From Erpobdella octoculata (lineage: Eukaryota; Annelida; Clitellata; Hirudinida; Erpobdellidae), in NCBI GenBank assembly GCA_963978895.1, contig OZ022247.1:22155153-22219152 (forward strand): a DNA stretch of 64,000 nt, written 5' to 3'. Position numbers and translations under genes: made by a program. Under the pieces are notes generated by a model. The model saw only the letters and a program-made list of their open reading frames with translations, searched no databases and had not been told where the DNA came from. Positions 23,963 to 34,668 of the stretch are shown here, in pieces. Within the stretch, counting starts at the first letter, position 1. Every line of letters begins with the position of its first letter.

Positions 23963-26900
23963 AATCTCGTGTCATAGTGTTTGTAATTGAACTCCTCCGA
24001 AACGGCTAAACCGATTTTTATTAAATGTTTTGTGTACATTTGGGATGATTGAGAATAGGGTGTAATCATAGATATATGGTGTAGTCTATTCAGAATATTT
24101 TTTTAAATTATTTTAAAAATTTATTTTGGAAAAACAAAGGACAGACAGACAGAGAAATAGACATGCAAACAAACAAACAAACAGACATACAGACAGACAC
24201 ACTAATGCTAGCACTGCAAATTTTCTTGTGGGGTTTTCAATCACTGATTTCACTTCTTTGGTTCGTGGGAACTATCCCTTATGTGGCAGGTACAACGGTC
24301 GAGTGCCCCAAGGCACCAGAGCAGTCATGAAGTGCAATGCCAACCTCTCTGCATATAGATACTTCATTGCTCAGCAAGCCTTTAACGGAGGAGATGGTCA
24401 TTTTGGAGCTTGTGAACTGGAAGCTTATCCTGCTTAGGATGTTAATGGTTTATTTTTTTGATTTTGAAAGATTGAAATATTTTTATGTTAAATTTTCAGA
24501 GTTTAGTAATTAAATATAAGTCTTGTATTAGTTAGTTACAAGCAATTAAATTTGTTTTTTAAGATAAATACAATTAGCAAATATTATTAACTGATTTGTC
24601 TGTGCTAAACTGTTGCTGAACCTAAAGACTTTTTTAACACTTTATACAAAAACGTTTGCCTCCAAAAACAGTTGATGACCAGGGTGCTGGGGTGCGAGAT
24701 AGTTCTATGTACTTTTTTCAAAAATGTTTTAAGACCTTCCTCTTAGTTTTCTTGGGAGAGGAAAGCAACAGCCATCCTGCCCCCCAAATGACGTCCATGG
24801 ATTCGGGTATTGTCTTCAAGAGTACTTTTATGTGCAACATTTGAAGTCAAAAAATCAATGGGAAGTGGTCGAAAAATTGCTTACATAAATTTTTAAACAC
24901 AGCCAAACAAACATCAGGTGAAGCATAGTGAAAATAAACAATGACATTCGTCTTTGTTGTTCGATAAGTTTTTCTTTAGAATGCGCGTTTTCGTTTTATC
25001 AAATCAAGCAAATCAGATTGCTTAATGTCACGCATACCGTCAAAAAACATTTTCTTTAATAAAATTTTTTTTGTCAAAAATCAGCTTTATTTCCAGATTT
25101 TGATAGTGACACTGTGTTTATTACTTTTTTTGGCTAGTTATCCCGGTCGCTTTCTCGTTCCCGGTCGCTTTCCCGTTCCCGGTCGCTTTCCCATTCCCGT
25201 TCGCTTTCCCGTTCCCGGTCATTTTTCGTTCCCGCTCACGCTTGCTCTCCCGTTCCTGTTCCCGCTCGCGCTCATTTTTTTATTTTCCACTCCTTCCTAA
25301 ATGTTTATAGAATATGATAGAATATAAACCAAATCTGAGAATCCGGCGCCAACTAATAAATAAGTTACGTACGTGCAAACGAAAGCATCACTCACCTCAT
25401 AAAGCAAAATAGGAGGAAGCCCGAATTTCGATCTCCTATTTATAGGTATCAGTGGAAAGCCGCACAACTCCATCCGCGGATTACACATTGTGCGACAAGC
25501 TCATTCATATTCATGATTATTTACAGCATGCAGGCTCATCGAACTTTCTCCTACTAATCCTCTTCCTCCTGTCGCATCTTCATTCAAGTTCATTCATATT
25601 CATGATTATCTTTTCGTTACAGCATGCATGCTGAAAATTATAATCTGCAGTTGAAAATTATAATCTACATGGCCCCAAAAACGCAAGTGAAAAATCCTCT
25701 CCATACATATACATAGGGACGGCGACGGTTTTTCGCCTATAACTTTTTTATTTTTTCAATATTAAATTTATTTTTACACCATTATATTTCTTTCTTAAAT
25801 ACCTTTCTAACGATCTATAGCACAACCTTAACGCACGAAATTTTGTTTGCACCATAGTTCGGGGATCCAGCTACGCAGCTAACTTCTCCCTCGTTCCCAC
25901 CACCAGATCCATTACGCTCATAGGTTTTGGGTGCTGGAAGTGATTCAACATACAAAAATACAACAACTGTTTTCAAATGATGAAAATTTCATGCCCACTT
26001 TCAAGGTAAGATTCAAATTATTATAAATAATAAAATAAATAAAAAATTTCTATAACCATTTCAGATCCAAGGACAAATATATAGCATTATTACTAATAAT
26101 TAGGAGCGCTGTTGTCACTACCAGATGCGGATCATCAATTTTTACAGATTTATATCATGGGAAATTTGGATGCGGAAGTTGAACAGCGTTGTGCTCGCAA
26201 TCCAACTATGAAACGAACTATTGTGCAAGAATTGCAAACGTTTCTTCGTCAGAACAGTGATATAATCAAAATGCTCAAAATGCATTGGATTGGATGCCGT
26301 CTGATATCCACCATATCGTCATCAGAGCTGACAAAACACCTGCGGGTGAGTACTCGAGAAGGTTTAATGTGCCGAAAATTGACGAAGTGGCTATTGTTAT
26401 TTTTGAAAAAAATATGCATTTTAGAGGTATCATGCTTCAACGTTGGAATAATGAATTGAAACGTGTTTGCGAAAAGCACAGGAGTTACGATGCGCTACAA
26501 TACCCATTAATATTCTGACAGGGTGAAGACGGATACCATTTCAATATTAAAATTGTTAATCAAGTAACAGGTAGGTACAACTGATTAAATATTTAATTTT
26601 TTAAATATAAGATTTTAATAGACCGAATATCTTTTGTAATAACAAGTGCTGAAACCAACAAAAGGTCAGTGTTGTGAATTTTTATTCATACAGACTCATG
26701 ATTCGTGAAGGTGAAATAAATCACATTTTGATATGTCGTCGGCTTTTCCATCAGTTTGTGATTGACGTGTATGTCAAAATTGAGACTGAACGATTAACAT
26801 ACATCCGTTTGAACCAACAGCACCTCCGATCTAAAAAATACATTCACCTTCACGATGCTATTAATGCCAATGGCAAATGCAAACTACGTGGGAAGAATGA

Positions 26901-28463
26901 GAATTTTGCCAGCCACTTACATTGGAAGTCTGCGCCACATGCACGAGTACGCATAAGATGCGATGTCATGTGTTAGTCAATATGGCGCCCAGATCTCTTT
27001 CCGTCATACTCTTCCAGTCATTCCCCGATCAACTGCAGCTGACAAAATAAACACGTGTTTAAAGTCATCAAATTTATGGTGGCATGTTAAGACACTTCAA
27101 CCGACGACTAACATGCAAGTGTTTTTGCAACATAATCAAAGTGCAGATATTTTTTCGAAGCAATTGTTAGATATTAATAATAGGAAAGTCGAAGTTGACA
27201 GTTGACACCTCGACTGGATTAATTGCATTACCCACCAATTTCTATAACGTAGCGGACTGGAAAGAGGAGCTTATTCAGTGTTTTTCAGGATGTAGGGCAA
27301 AAACCATAATTGGCTCAACACATGAGCAATATTGGCAGCAAAAGACAAGGATGTTGATGATGTCAATGCGATCATCCCAAATTTTCTTCCGGGACAGTTT
27401 GTTTCCATCAAATCAGTTGACACAGATATCAATAATGATGACGTAGTCAACTATCTTACAGAATTTTTGAATTTGCTAGAATTGTCTGGACTACCACCTC
27501 ACAATTTGCTATTAAAAATGGGTCCAGTTATCATATTGTTGCGTAACATTAATCAACCTCGACTGTGCAATAGAACGAGACTGCCTGTAAAAAAGCTAAT
27601 GAATAATGTGATCGAGGCAATGATAATAAATGGTAAACATAACATTAACATAAAGGAAATGATGGGCGCAAACTACATGTCTCTATGCCCATATCTAGAA
27701 TTATATTAAATATTGTTCATATATATGTTCTATAAATAAATGTGTGTATATATTATTAAAAATCCTTTTTATAGTTGTACATAATGTCGCTTATTCCGAA
27801 ATGACAGTCGATTAATCTTTTAAATTCGTTAACGTGTTCGGCTTCTATGATTTTCGAAGGGAGGTTGTTCCAAATTGCAGTCGATCTGGTCAGGAAGAAA
27901 TATTTGTAATATGTAAATACAAAGGAGAGGATGTTTTGATCCCATGTATGCCGATGACTCCAACTGATTTGACCTTCAATTTCAAAGGTTACAATTTCCT
28001 GTGCATCTGGCAATTGCAATCACCATAAATAAATCACAAGGCCAGTCTTTGGAAGTTTGTGGAATTAACTTGGAGTTTCCATGTTTCGCGCATGTGCGCA
28101 TGTCGGAAAACCATCATCGTTGTGCATTTATGCACCGCGAAACAAAACATAGCTTATCAGAAAGCTTTACAATGTAAAGCTGCATTTATCTTTTATGTAA
28201 ATAAAAGATATTGAATTAATTTTAATTCAATTTCCATTTAATAAGCAAACAAAAGCTTCTGATTAATTTGTGTATGCATCAGATGAAAAAATAAAAAATA
28301 TGGTGTATCCACAATCACTCGAATAATAAGTTTTCAAATAGTTTTTTGGCCAAAAATGTAAAAACAATCGAGGGTATTCCAAGCGAGCGGGGATGGAAAC
28401 AGGAGCGAGAGAGATAAAAACAATAGAAAAACCCCGGGCAGCGCTGGGTAACCCCGCAAGTAT

Positions 28464-28533
<70 letters not shown>

Positions 28534-29436
28534 TTTTGTTTTCTTGACTTTAGCGTTTAGTATAAAATTTATTTCTAATGATATGCAAATCAATAATTTC
28601 TGAAGCACTCTAGCTAGCGAGTTTTTCAACACAAACTTTTAATTTAAATACACTCGATTTTGAAATATGAAGGTGTTCAAATTAAGTTTTTTTTAATCAT
28701 GTTTTGTCATCTAATATAAAGCTATGCTGAAAGTTTAAGCTTCCAAGCTAATCAAAAAGCTGATTGAATTTTACTTGCAAGATTTGCGTACAGAGAAAGC
28801 CACACACACAAACAGAGATTGTAACCTAATATAAAGTTTGTAATAAAAGTTTGTAATAAAAAAGTGGCGTTGCAATTAATATAAATAATAGCCCATGTCT
28901 GTGTTAGACGTTTCTGTGTGACGATCTGTTTCTACGGTAAATTAATTTATATATAATAAATAATTATATAAATAGATTTTTTATTATTTTTATATAATTA
29001 AATATTTACCTTACTTAAATTAATTCAAATATAAAAATTTATTAATATTATAATCTATTTTTTTCTTTTTATTTGTTTTGGAATGCATACGAAAGATAAA
29101 ACAATTTTTTCATTGTAATGTTATAAATAAATATATAAATTATTAAATAAATAAACAACTAAATAAATGAATAAATAAATAAATACATAAAGAAATAAAT
29201 AAATAACAAAATAATTAATAAACTTATATTAATCCAAAAAATGTATACAAAGTCCATCGTAATTTTAAAACATCCGTCGTTGAGACGGGCAAAACCACTA
29301 GTCGTAAAATAATAAATAATACAATTTTTAAAAAATACGTCATTTTTGACGGGATATTTCTAGTATTTTAATAAATGTTTAAAAAAACAGTTAATTAAAA
29401 CTTACTCAATAAGCCAAAGTTTTTTACATTTTTCAT
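20622..29436 (-). CDS. FTP-FTP-PAN secreted lectin-like protein, copy 3 (huge intron 1)
   Basis: Exons on the minus strand: inferred exon 1 29436-29406 (MKNVKNFGLL, donor A|GTAAGT), A 23426-23205, B 22977-22741, C 22641-22408, D 21502-21257, E 20890-20622. Body exon lengths match the family exactly and every frame is open, giving 412 residues. No exon 1 lies within the usual 100-130 bp upstream of A. A non-LTR insertion sits there instead, and the next suitable exon 1 is 6 kb away at 29.4 kb, with no other body to serve. The first intron would then contain a decayed Helitron, LINE fragments and an inverted exon D. Exon C has NRLNNQ where paralogues have NGS-IQ, and exon B ends WKEG. If the long intron is not spliced, the copy lacks a signal peptide and is a pseudogene. 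Confidence 0.65.
23460..23860 (-). mobile_element. 3' end of a non-LTR retrotransposon
   Basis: On the minus strand, about 23850-23655 encodes a LINE-type C-terminal tail (STRGHNYKLRLN, then YFYTNRIVAVWNSLPVDAV) ending in a stop. An untranslated tail follows, containing TGGCTTACTAGCCCTTCTGGC and a run of AATAAA-like units at 23460-23500. It sits at the position where exon 1 of copy 3 would be expected, so it enlarged or disrupted that intron. Confidence 0.7.
23916..23959. repeat. (TA)n microsatellite
   Basis: About 22 TA units, inside the inferred first intron of copy 3. Confidence 0.95.
24208..24447 (+). pseudogene. inverted orphan exon D of an FTP-PAN gene
   Basis: Plus-strand sequence matching exon D of copies 6 and 8 (FLVGFSITDFTSLVRG, FNGGDGHFGACELEAYPA), in the opposite orientation to the array. 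An in-frame TAG at 24435-24437 replaces the final Tyr of YPAY. Homology continues past the exon. The 24450-25000 segment mirrors the D-E intron of copy 6 (41330-41875), including the AAACAAACATCAGGTGAAGC stretch. About 0.8 kb was therefore copied and inverted. Upstream (24130-24200) is a GACA-rich repeat. Confidence 0.85.
25134..25300 (-). mobile_element. degraded non-autonomous Helitron tail
   Basis: On the minus strand this contains repeated CGGGAACGGGAAAGCGACC units like those inside the Helitrons at 29973-30426 and 43227-43563, ending in CTAG at 25134-25137. The terminal hairpin of the better copies is missing and the 5' end is not identifiable. Confidence 0.4.
25301..26111. other. repeat-rich intronic sequence, no gene
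   Basis: Lies within the inferred intron 1 of copy 3, upstream of the Helitron coding remnants. Two copies of CATTCATATTCATGATTAT flank an AGCATGCA motif (25503-25525 and 25590-25620). No coding sequence is recognised. Confidence 0.3.
26112..28460 (+). mobile_element. decayed autonomous Helitron (Rep-helicase remnants)
   Basis: Broken plus-strand frames spell out a Helitron Rep/helicase. N-terminal part: DADHQFLQIYIMGN, IRADKTPAGEYSRRF and HRSYDALQYPLIF at 26112-26518, then YSYRLMIREGEINHIL and IRLNQQHLRS at 26680-26850. After about 26990 the text jumps to the helicase C-terminal half: LPVIPRSTAADKINTCLKSS, FLPGQFVSIKS, MGPVIILLRNINQPRLCN (27530-27580), then GEDVLIP and INKSQGQSLEVCGINLE near 27920-28075. 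The Rep catalytic region and the helicase Walker A region are absent. The 3' end at about 28460 carries the hairpin CCCGGGCAGCGCTGGG followed by CCCCGCAAG, where the usual CTAG is mutated. A LINE fragment interrupts the helicase at about 27756. The element is dead. Confidence 0.8.
27756..27930 (-). mobile_element. non-LTR 3' fragment nested in the Helitron
   Basis: The minus strand encodes YYKYFFLTRSTAIWNNLPSK and a short tail to a stop at 27756, typical of LINE reverse-transcriptase C-termini. It interrupts the Helitron helicase text between its LPVKKLMNNVIEA and GEDVLIP segments, so it inserted later. Exact ends are unclear. Confidence 0.6.
28461..28531. repeat. (TA)n microsatellite at a Helitron 3' end
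   Basis: About 35 TA units beginning directly after the Helitron terminus. Confidence 0.9.
28695..28832 (+). repeat. interspersed repeat, inverted relative to 44483-44625
   Basis: Roughly 140 bp containing ACTTGCAAGATTTGCGTACAG and AAACAGAGATTGTAACCT. The reverse complement occurs at 44483-44625 with moderate divergence. It is non-coding, and its family is not recognised. Confidence 0.7.
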
Positions 29437-29508
29437 TTTGTTGCTACAGCTTCTTGAATGAAGTTAAAAAAAATAAAATACGATGTTTATAGTATAAAAA
29501 TAAATAAA

Positions 29509-29680
29509 TTTGATAATGCAAGTAAGTTTTTAAACATTGTATAACTTACTTAACTTTGTGTGCCAAGACTATATTCAATTTCGGTAAAGTTAAACACCAA
29601 AATCGGTAGATATGCTCAGACGCAATGATCATTTAATCGTTACAAAACACGTTCGGTAACTACTTTTATTTTGTTTCGAT
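29509..29680 (-). promoter_or_regulatory. conserved 5'-flank block upstream of copy 3 exon 1
   Basis: Lies 70-240 bp upstream of the exon 1 ATG at 29436 and is near-identical to 50989-51160 upstream of copy 7, with a diverged version at 37774-37895 upstream of copy 5. The best-preserved part includes AAATCGGTAGATATGCTCAG and the run to ACACGTTCGGTAACTAC. Equal placement relative to three start exons suggests core promoter sequence, but conservation by duplication alone is also possible. Confidence 0.35.
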
Positions 29681-29972
29681 TTTTTCCATGTCCCACCGAC
29701 GTCACTGTCAAAACACAAAGACAAACGTGTGTTTGCAATTGAGCAGCAACGCAATGGAGTTTGCACAGTTCATTTTCTTCGTCATCCTTAAAAATAAAAT
29801 AAACAATTTCTTTTGTCTACAATGTGATTCGGATTGGGGACCTCTAAACATTGTCCAAATGGGCAAAAATTTGGCAGGTAAACTACTGTTACCATACAGA
29901 CATATTTAATGGGGTGAGACATCAATATTTTAAAACTTCATATTTTTGGGACACCCTAATATATATATATAA

Positions 29973-30426
29973 TCGATATAATGTATGTCTGCATGTATGT
30001 ATGTCCTTTATGCATTGTTACACCATTCATCCGATCGTAATGAAATTTTCACACAACCTTGATAGTCAATGAAGGGAAATTTTTTTTAAAAAAATTGAAA
30101 TTGGTCACAAAATGAGCGGAACGGGAAAGCGAGCGAAACGGGAACTGGAGAATGAGCGGGAAGCCGGAGAGGGAAAGCGATCGGGAGCGGGGAAGCGATC
30201 GGGTCGTGGGAAAGCGATCGGGTTGCGGATAAGCGACCGGGTTGCGGGTAAGCGACCGGGAACGGTATAGCAAGCGGGAACGGGAGAGCAAGCGAGAATG
30301 GGAGAGCAAGCTGGAACGGGAAAGCAACCGGGAGCGGCAGAGCAAGTGGGGAGAGAAACGGGAGTGAGAGAGAAAAACGATAGGAGAACCTCTAAGAACC
30401 CCGGGCAACGCCGGGTACCCCGCTAG
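29973..30426 (+). mobile_element. non-autonomous Helitron (A^T insertion, hairpin, CTAG)
   Basis: Starts TCGATATAATG after an A and ends CTAG before a T, the Helitron insertion pattern. A CCCGG-GCAACG-CCGGG hairpin sits 8 bp before the CTAG. The 5' part (ATGCATTGTTACACCATTC, ATCCGATCGTAATGAAA) matches the element at 43227. The middle is a run of CGGGAACGGGAGAGCAAGCG-type units. No coding capacity. The hairpin matches the 3' end of the dead autonomous Helitron at 28460, so they share a family. Confidence 0.85.
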
Positions 30427-31270
30427 TTTAAACATAAGCTAATGTTTTTTGAATTCTTAGTTTTGTTTCATTTTTGTTCAGAACAAATTTCTAAGTATTT
30501 TTTCACATAACAATAAGTTTAATTTGTGGTGCAGTTCATAAAACGTGTAATTTTGATACAACGAAACTAACTTTTTTGCAAATATTTCAAAAAATATATA
30601 TAAAACATGATCAGGAAAAACTTTTTATGCTCGTTTTTAGTACAAATTTAGGAAAACATTCAAATGACTATTGATTTAATTTTATGGTGCAGTTTGTAGA
30701 GCGTATAATTTTATACTTAAAAAGTTAAATTTCTAGTTTATAAGAAAATAATGCAATTGGTTCAGACAAGTGTTTTTTAGGTTCAAGAGTGAGGATTGAA
30801 AGTTGGACCAGTGTTAACTAGTTGCCACTCAAGTCCGGATCTTTATATCTATTGAAGTTTTAATTCTTCCGCTATTTTTTTTAACTTGTAAAATTACAGT
30901 TGAAGATGTTGGGAAATAGATTTTTTTTTAATTTGAATGATTTAAATATAATTAATTTAGCACTAAAATTCTTTGTTATTAACACAGACAGTCATTCTAT
31001 AAAATAATTATTAGGAATTTGTCTGATTTTATCTTATCCACAGTTTTCAATTTTAAAATACGTTTTTGCTCGATGGAAAGCCACGTAAATGAGTCATCCT
31101 GCTACAAAAAAAATCTTGTGGCAGTTAGAACTGCAATCCAATATGCACAAGGCCACTATGGTGTTACTTTTATAATTTGATGCATGCCCGTAATTTCTAT
31201 GTTCTATATTTTATTTCAAATGCAAAAATAGAAATCAAATGTTCAATGAATGTTTTGTAAAATAAGAATG
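30427..31270. other. spacer 3' of copy 4
   Basis: No gene. Much of it is a diverged copy of the spacer 3' of copy 1 (11440-12260), for example CGTTTTTGCTCGATGGAAAGCC with its counterpart near 12004, as expected from tandem duplication. Confidence 0.5.
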
Positions 31271-33327
31271 TCAAAGATTGTTGAGACCAGCATAGACGAC
31301 GGTCCAGAAAGACCACTTCGACTTTGACACAAGATTGCTTTCTGGGTAGCCGTTTCTGTGCTTGTTCAACTCGCAGATGCCCAACTTAATGTTATAATTG
31401 AAGGAATCGCATGCGTATGGTCCCAGTTTGTTGCAGTAATTTATGCAACTGAATGGATTGTTTCTTCTTAAAATTGAAATGTTGGAAAATGTCATGTTGT
31501 CCAATTTCTTGCCTGTTATTAGTTTCTTCCAAACCTTTGCTGGAAAATATAGATTAAAATTGCTAATACTTTGAATCGACTTAAACTGCATAAAAACAAG
31601 AAAGAGCACTTCTGCTTAAACTGTAACTACAAATTACAAGTCCTGATTTATAAGTACATTTCCTAAAAAAACACCAACCACTTGCTTCTGCTAAGGAGCC
31701 ATTCGTAATAAACGTCACATAATTTTGGATAATTTTTACCTTCTTCCGCCTATGTGACTTAATCACAAGAATTTAATGAAAAAAGCTAAAAGGCAATGCT
31801 TTCATTAATTTTGACGTGGCGTCACATACCATAGATGTTCATCCAACGTCGTCACGTTTTTAAAAGACGGTCTTTAATGAAAATATTATTTCATGAAAAC
31901 AATAGAAAGCCATGCATTTGATACAAACTTACTATTAACATCGTATGCAGGATAAGCTTCCAATTCACAAGCTCCGAAATATCCATCATATGACCCATTA
32001 GCTTGTTGAGCAATGAAATATCTATAAGCAGGAAGGTTGGCATTGCATTTCATGGCTGCTCTGCTACCCGGGGGCACTCGACCGTTGTACTTGCCACACA
32101 AAGGATAGTCTCCACGAACCAATGAAGTAAAATCGGTTGTTGAAAATCCAACAAGAAAATTTGCAGTGCGGAGACTGCCTGTTAACATTTTTTTAAAACA
32201 AAATAATACCAAACTCTCATTTAATAATTTCCATTTAAAAACATTTATAACTTGTTAACTTTATCTATTGATTACAAAACAAAAACACACAACAAACCTA
32301 TTAAATCAGTTCTAATGGTGATTGCCATATAATCAATATTGTAGGTGTCAACCATGTCAACTTTTATCCAATTCTGTGCAAAACCGGCTTCCTTTGTTTC
32401 TAGGCAGTAGCCGTTGGTTTGATTTGTATCCCTAACTCCATCTACCGCTCTAGATGGATCCTGAATTCTTGAACCGTTTGTGTAGGTTTGAGACCGTTTC
32501 TTGTATAAAACGTTTTTTCTCTCCGGTAACACTGGTGATAATGTATTTTCAATTTGAAAAAAATATAATTTAATTAATTTTAAAAGAAACTCAACACTGT
32601 GCTAAAAAAACTTAATTTTGTGTGCCTTAACCTTCACTCCACATGCCTTCAACTTGGACTTCATAAATTTGCAGTGGATCAACAGAAGAAGAAGGTTGTG
32701 CTATGATGACATATCTTCCAACAGATGAGAGACCAGCTGAACACGTGTAATTAGTTATATTATTTATTCCATCCGATATTTCTGATTCTAAAATGCACAT
32801 ATTAGAAATTGATGCCATGGTCACTAAATTCTTGAAATTTCTTGAGTCAATCGCCACGACAAATTTGTCTGTAATAATTTAAAATTATTAACTTTAAAAA
32901 ACTGTCTTATATAAAACAATCAATATGATTTGATTTTAAGCAAATCTTTTACAAAACTTTTAATTACTTGATGAATTCTGGCTCCAAACTGAGATATTCT
33001 GAATGTTGTAATTCCAAATCAAATCCACATACATCCACTGGTATCCAGATGAAGATGAAACGAAACATGAGTTCGAAGCGATTTGGCCATCGACTGCGAG
33101 AAAGGCGGTGTTTTGAAATGAACAAGAACTTTCGTAGGCCATTTTGTACAATGCCACATTGCCATCCACCACATTTAGGTACAGAATAACTTATGAGGCA
33201 TGAATGTGTCATTAAATTATGTTGAAGTTAAAATTTAATTAAAACATTCTCAATATCTAATTGAATGTTTACAACAAGCAGTTCATTAAAACTTACTCAA
33301 CAAACCAAAGCTTTTTCCATGTTCCAT
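31271..33327 (-). CDS. FTP-FTP-PAN secreted lectin-like protein, copy 4
   Basis: Exons on the minus strand: 33327-33297, A 33189-32968, B 32868-32632, C 32531-32298, D 32178-31933, E 31539-31271, with family-standard lengths and 412 residues. This is the most compact copy (2.06 kb). The signal peptide begins MEHGKSFGLL. It is closest to copies 1 and 3: exon D reads GSLRTANFLVGFSTTDFTSL as in copy 1, and exon B reads SRNFKNLVTM, close to copy 3 and to the orphan exon B at 46.4 kb. The integrity of all six exons, with consensus splice sites, supports a functional gene. The PAN exon has YACDSFNYNIK and ends GLNNL. Confidence 0.85.
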
Positions 33328-34668
33328 CTTGTTGCTTCAGCTACTTGAATAAAGCTTAAAAAATATTGAAATACAATGTTTATATGGTGTAAAAAAATTA
33401 AATTAATCACTTAATAATCAAACAGTATTCATGTAATATATTTCATGAATTGAATATGCAAAATGATATGCCACAACACAATAGGTTACGTGCACAATAA
33501 CTCTACGTGCCCCAAAAGCTAAAAATCGCCACTTTTTTCCTTTATCGCCAACTATAGTAAATAATTTTGAACTTATACTTATTTATACAATAAATTGCAC
33601 TTGGATAGTTTTAATTGCATTTAAATTTGAAAATTGTTATTTAAACTTTAACTAATGTTTTTTGAATTGCTAGTTTTGTTTCATTTCTGGTTTAATACAA
33701 ATTTCTAAGTATATTTTCACATGAAAAACATTTAATTCATGGTGCAGTTTATAAAGCGTGTAATTTTGATATGAGAAAGTTTATATAAAAAAGTTTACTT
33801 TTTCAAAAAATTTAAAGTCATATATTAAATCATGAGCTGTGTACATTTCTTATACTTACATCATAATTAAGTTCATTTTTTGAGTACAAATTTGAGAAAA
33901 CATTCTTATGACAATTGATTCCAACTTTGGTGCAATTTGAAGAGCGTGTAATTATATTACTAAAAAGTTGATTTTTCAGTTTATATGAAAATAATAGATA
34001 AACTCAGTTCAGAGACCAGTCTAAAAGGGTTTTTTCAAAGTTCATAAGTTTGACCAGGGTTACCTAACGGCCATTCAAGTCTGGTTCTTAAAATTTAATG
34101 AGTTACGGATCCAAATTTGAGACCGATTCGAATAAAGCATTATTTTTTAATTTTAACTACTCTGTCTAATCTCTTACACGTTTGGGGTACGAGTAATTAA
34201 AATGTAAATAATTTCAGTTGGTATACTTATATTTGTAAGTTTTTTGTTATTATATATTTTTTTGGATTTTATTTACAGTTTTCTATTTTCTCAATGGTAA
34301 GCTGAGTACAAGATGAGCCATTTAAAAATTGGAATCTGGTAGAACTTCAATTGTTTTTGACGAGGCATGCTTGGTGTTACTTTAATGGTTTATCACAACA
34401 CTGTGCTTTGACAAAATTTTAATTGTTGCTGAAGCACTCGCCAAGAATTTTTAAAACTTCTATTAGGTATATTATAATTTAAATTTCAACTACTTTTTTT
34501 ATTTAATTTATTGATATCAAGCAAAACAAAACATAAAAGAAGCTAAATAGAAACAAAACAATGACTACAGCGTCACTTTGATCCACAAAATTAATCTGAA
34601 ATAAAATGGAATTAATGAGTGATGTCAGCACTGAAATCAAATGTTCAATAAATGTTTTCATAAAAACG
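33328..34668. other. spacer between copies 4 and 5
   Basis: No gene is seen. From about 34493 rightwards the sequence matches the 3' flank of copy 7 (from about 46672), which marks the left edge of the duplicated two-gene block. Confidence 0.5.

Noticed and set aside
29688..29909. Plus-strand small gene starting MEFAQFIFFVIL
   Set aside because: Similar starts occur at about 38000 and 51258 in the shared upstream flanks, but reading frames diverge and stop quickly. The similarity is explained by duplicated flank sequence.
30049..30435. Arg/Ser-rich minus-strand ORF
   Set aside because: It is a reading of the CGGGAACGGG-type array inside a non-autonomous Helitron; the same applies at 25025-25300 and 43312-43545.
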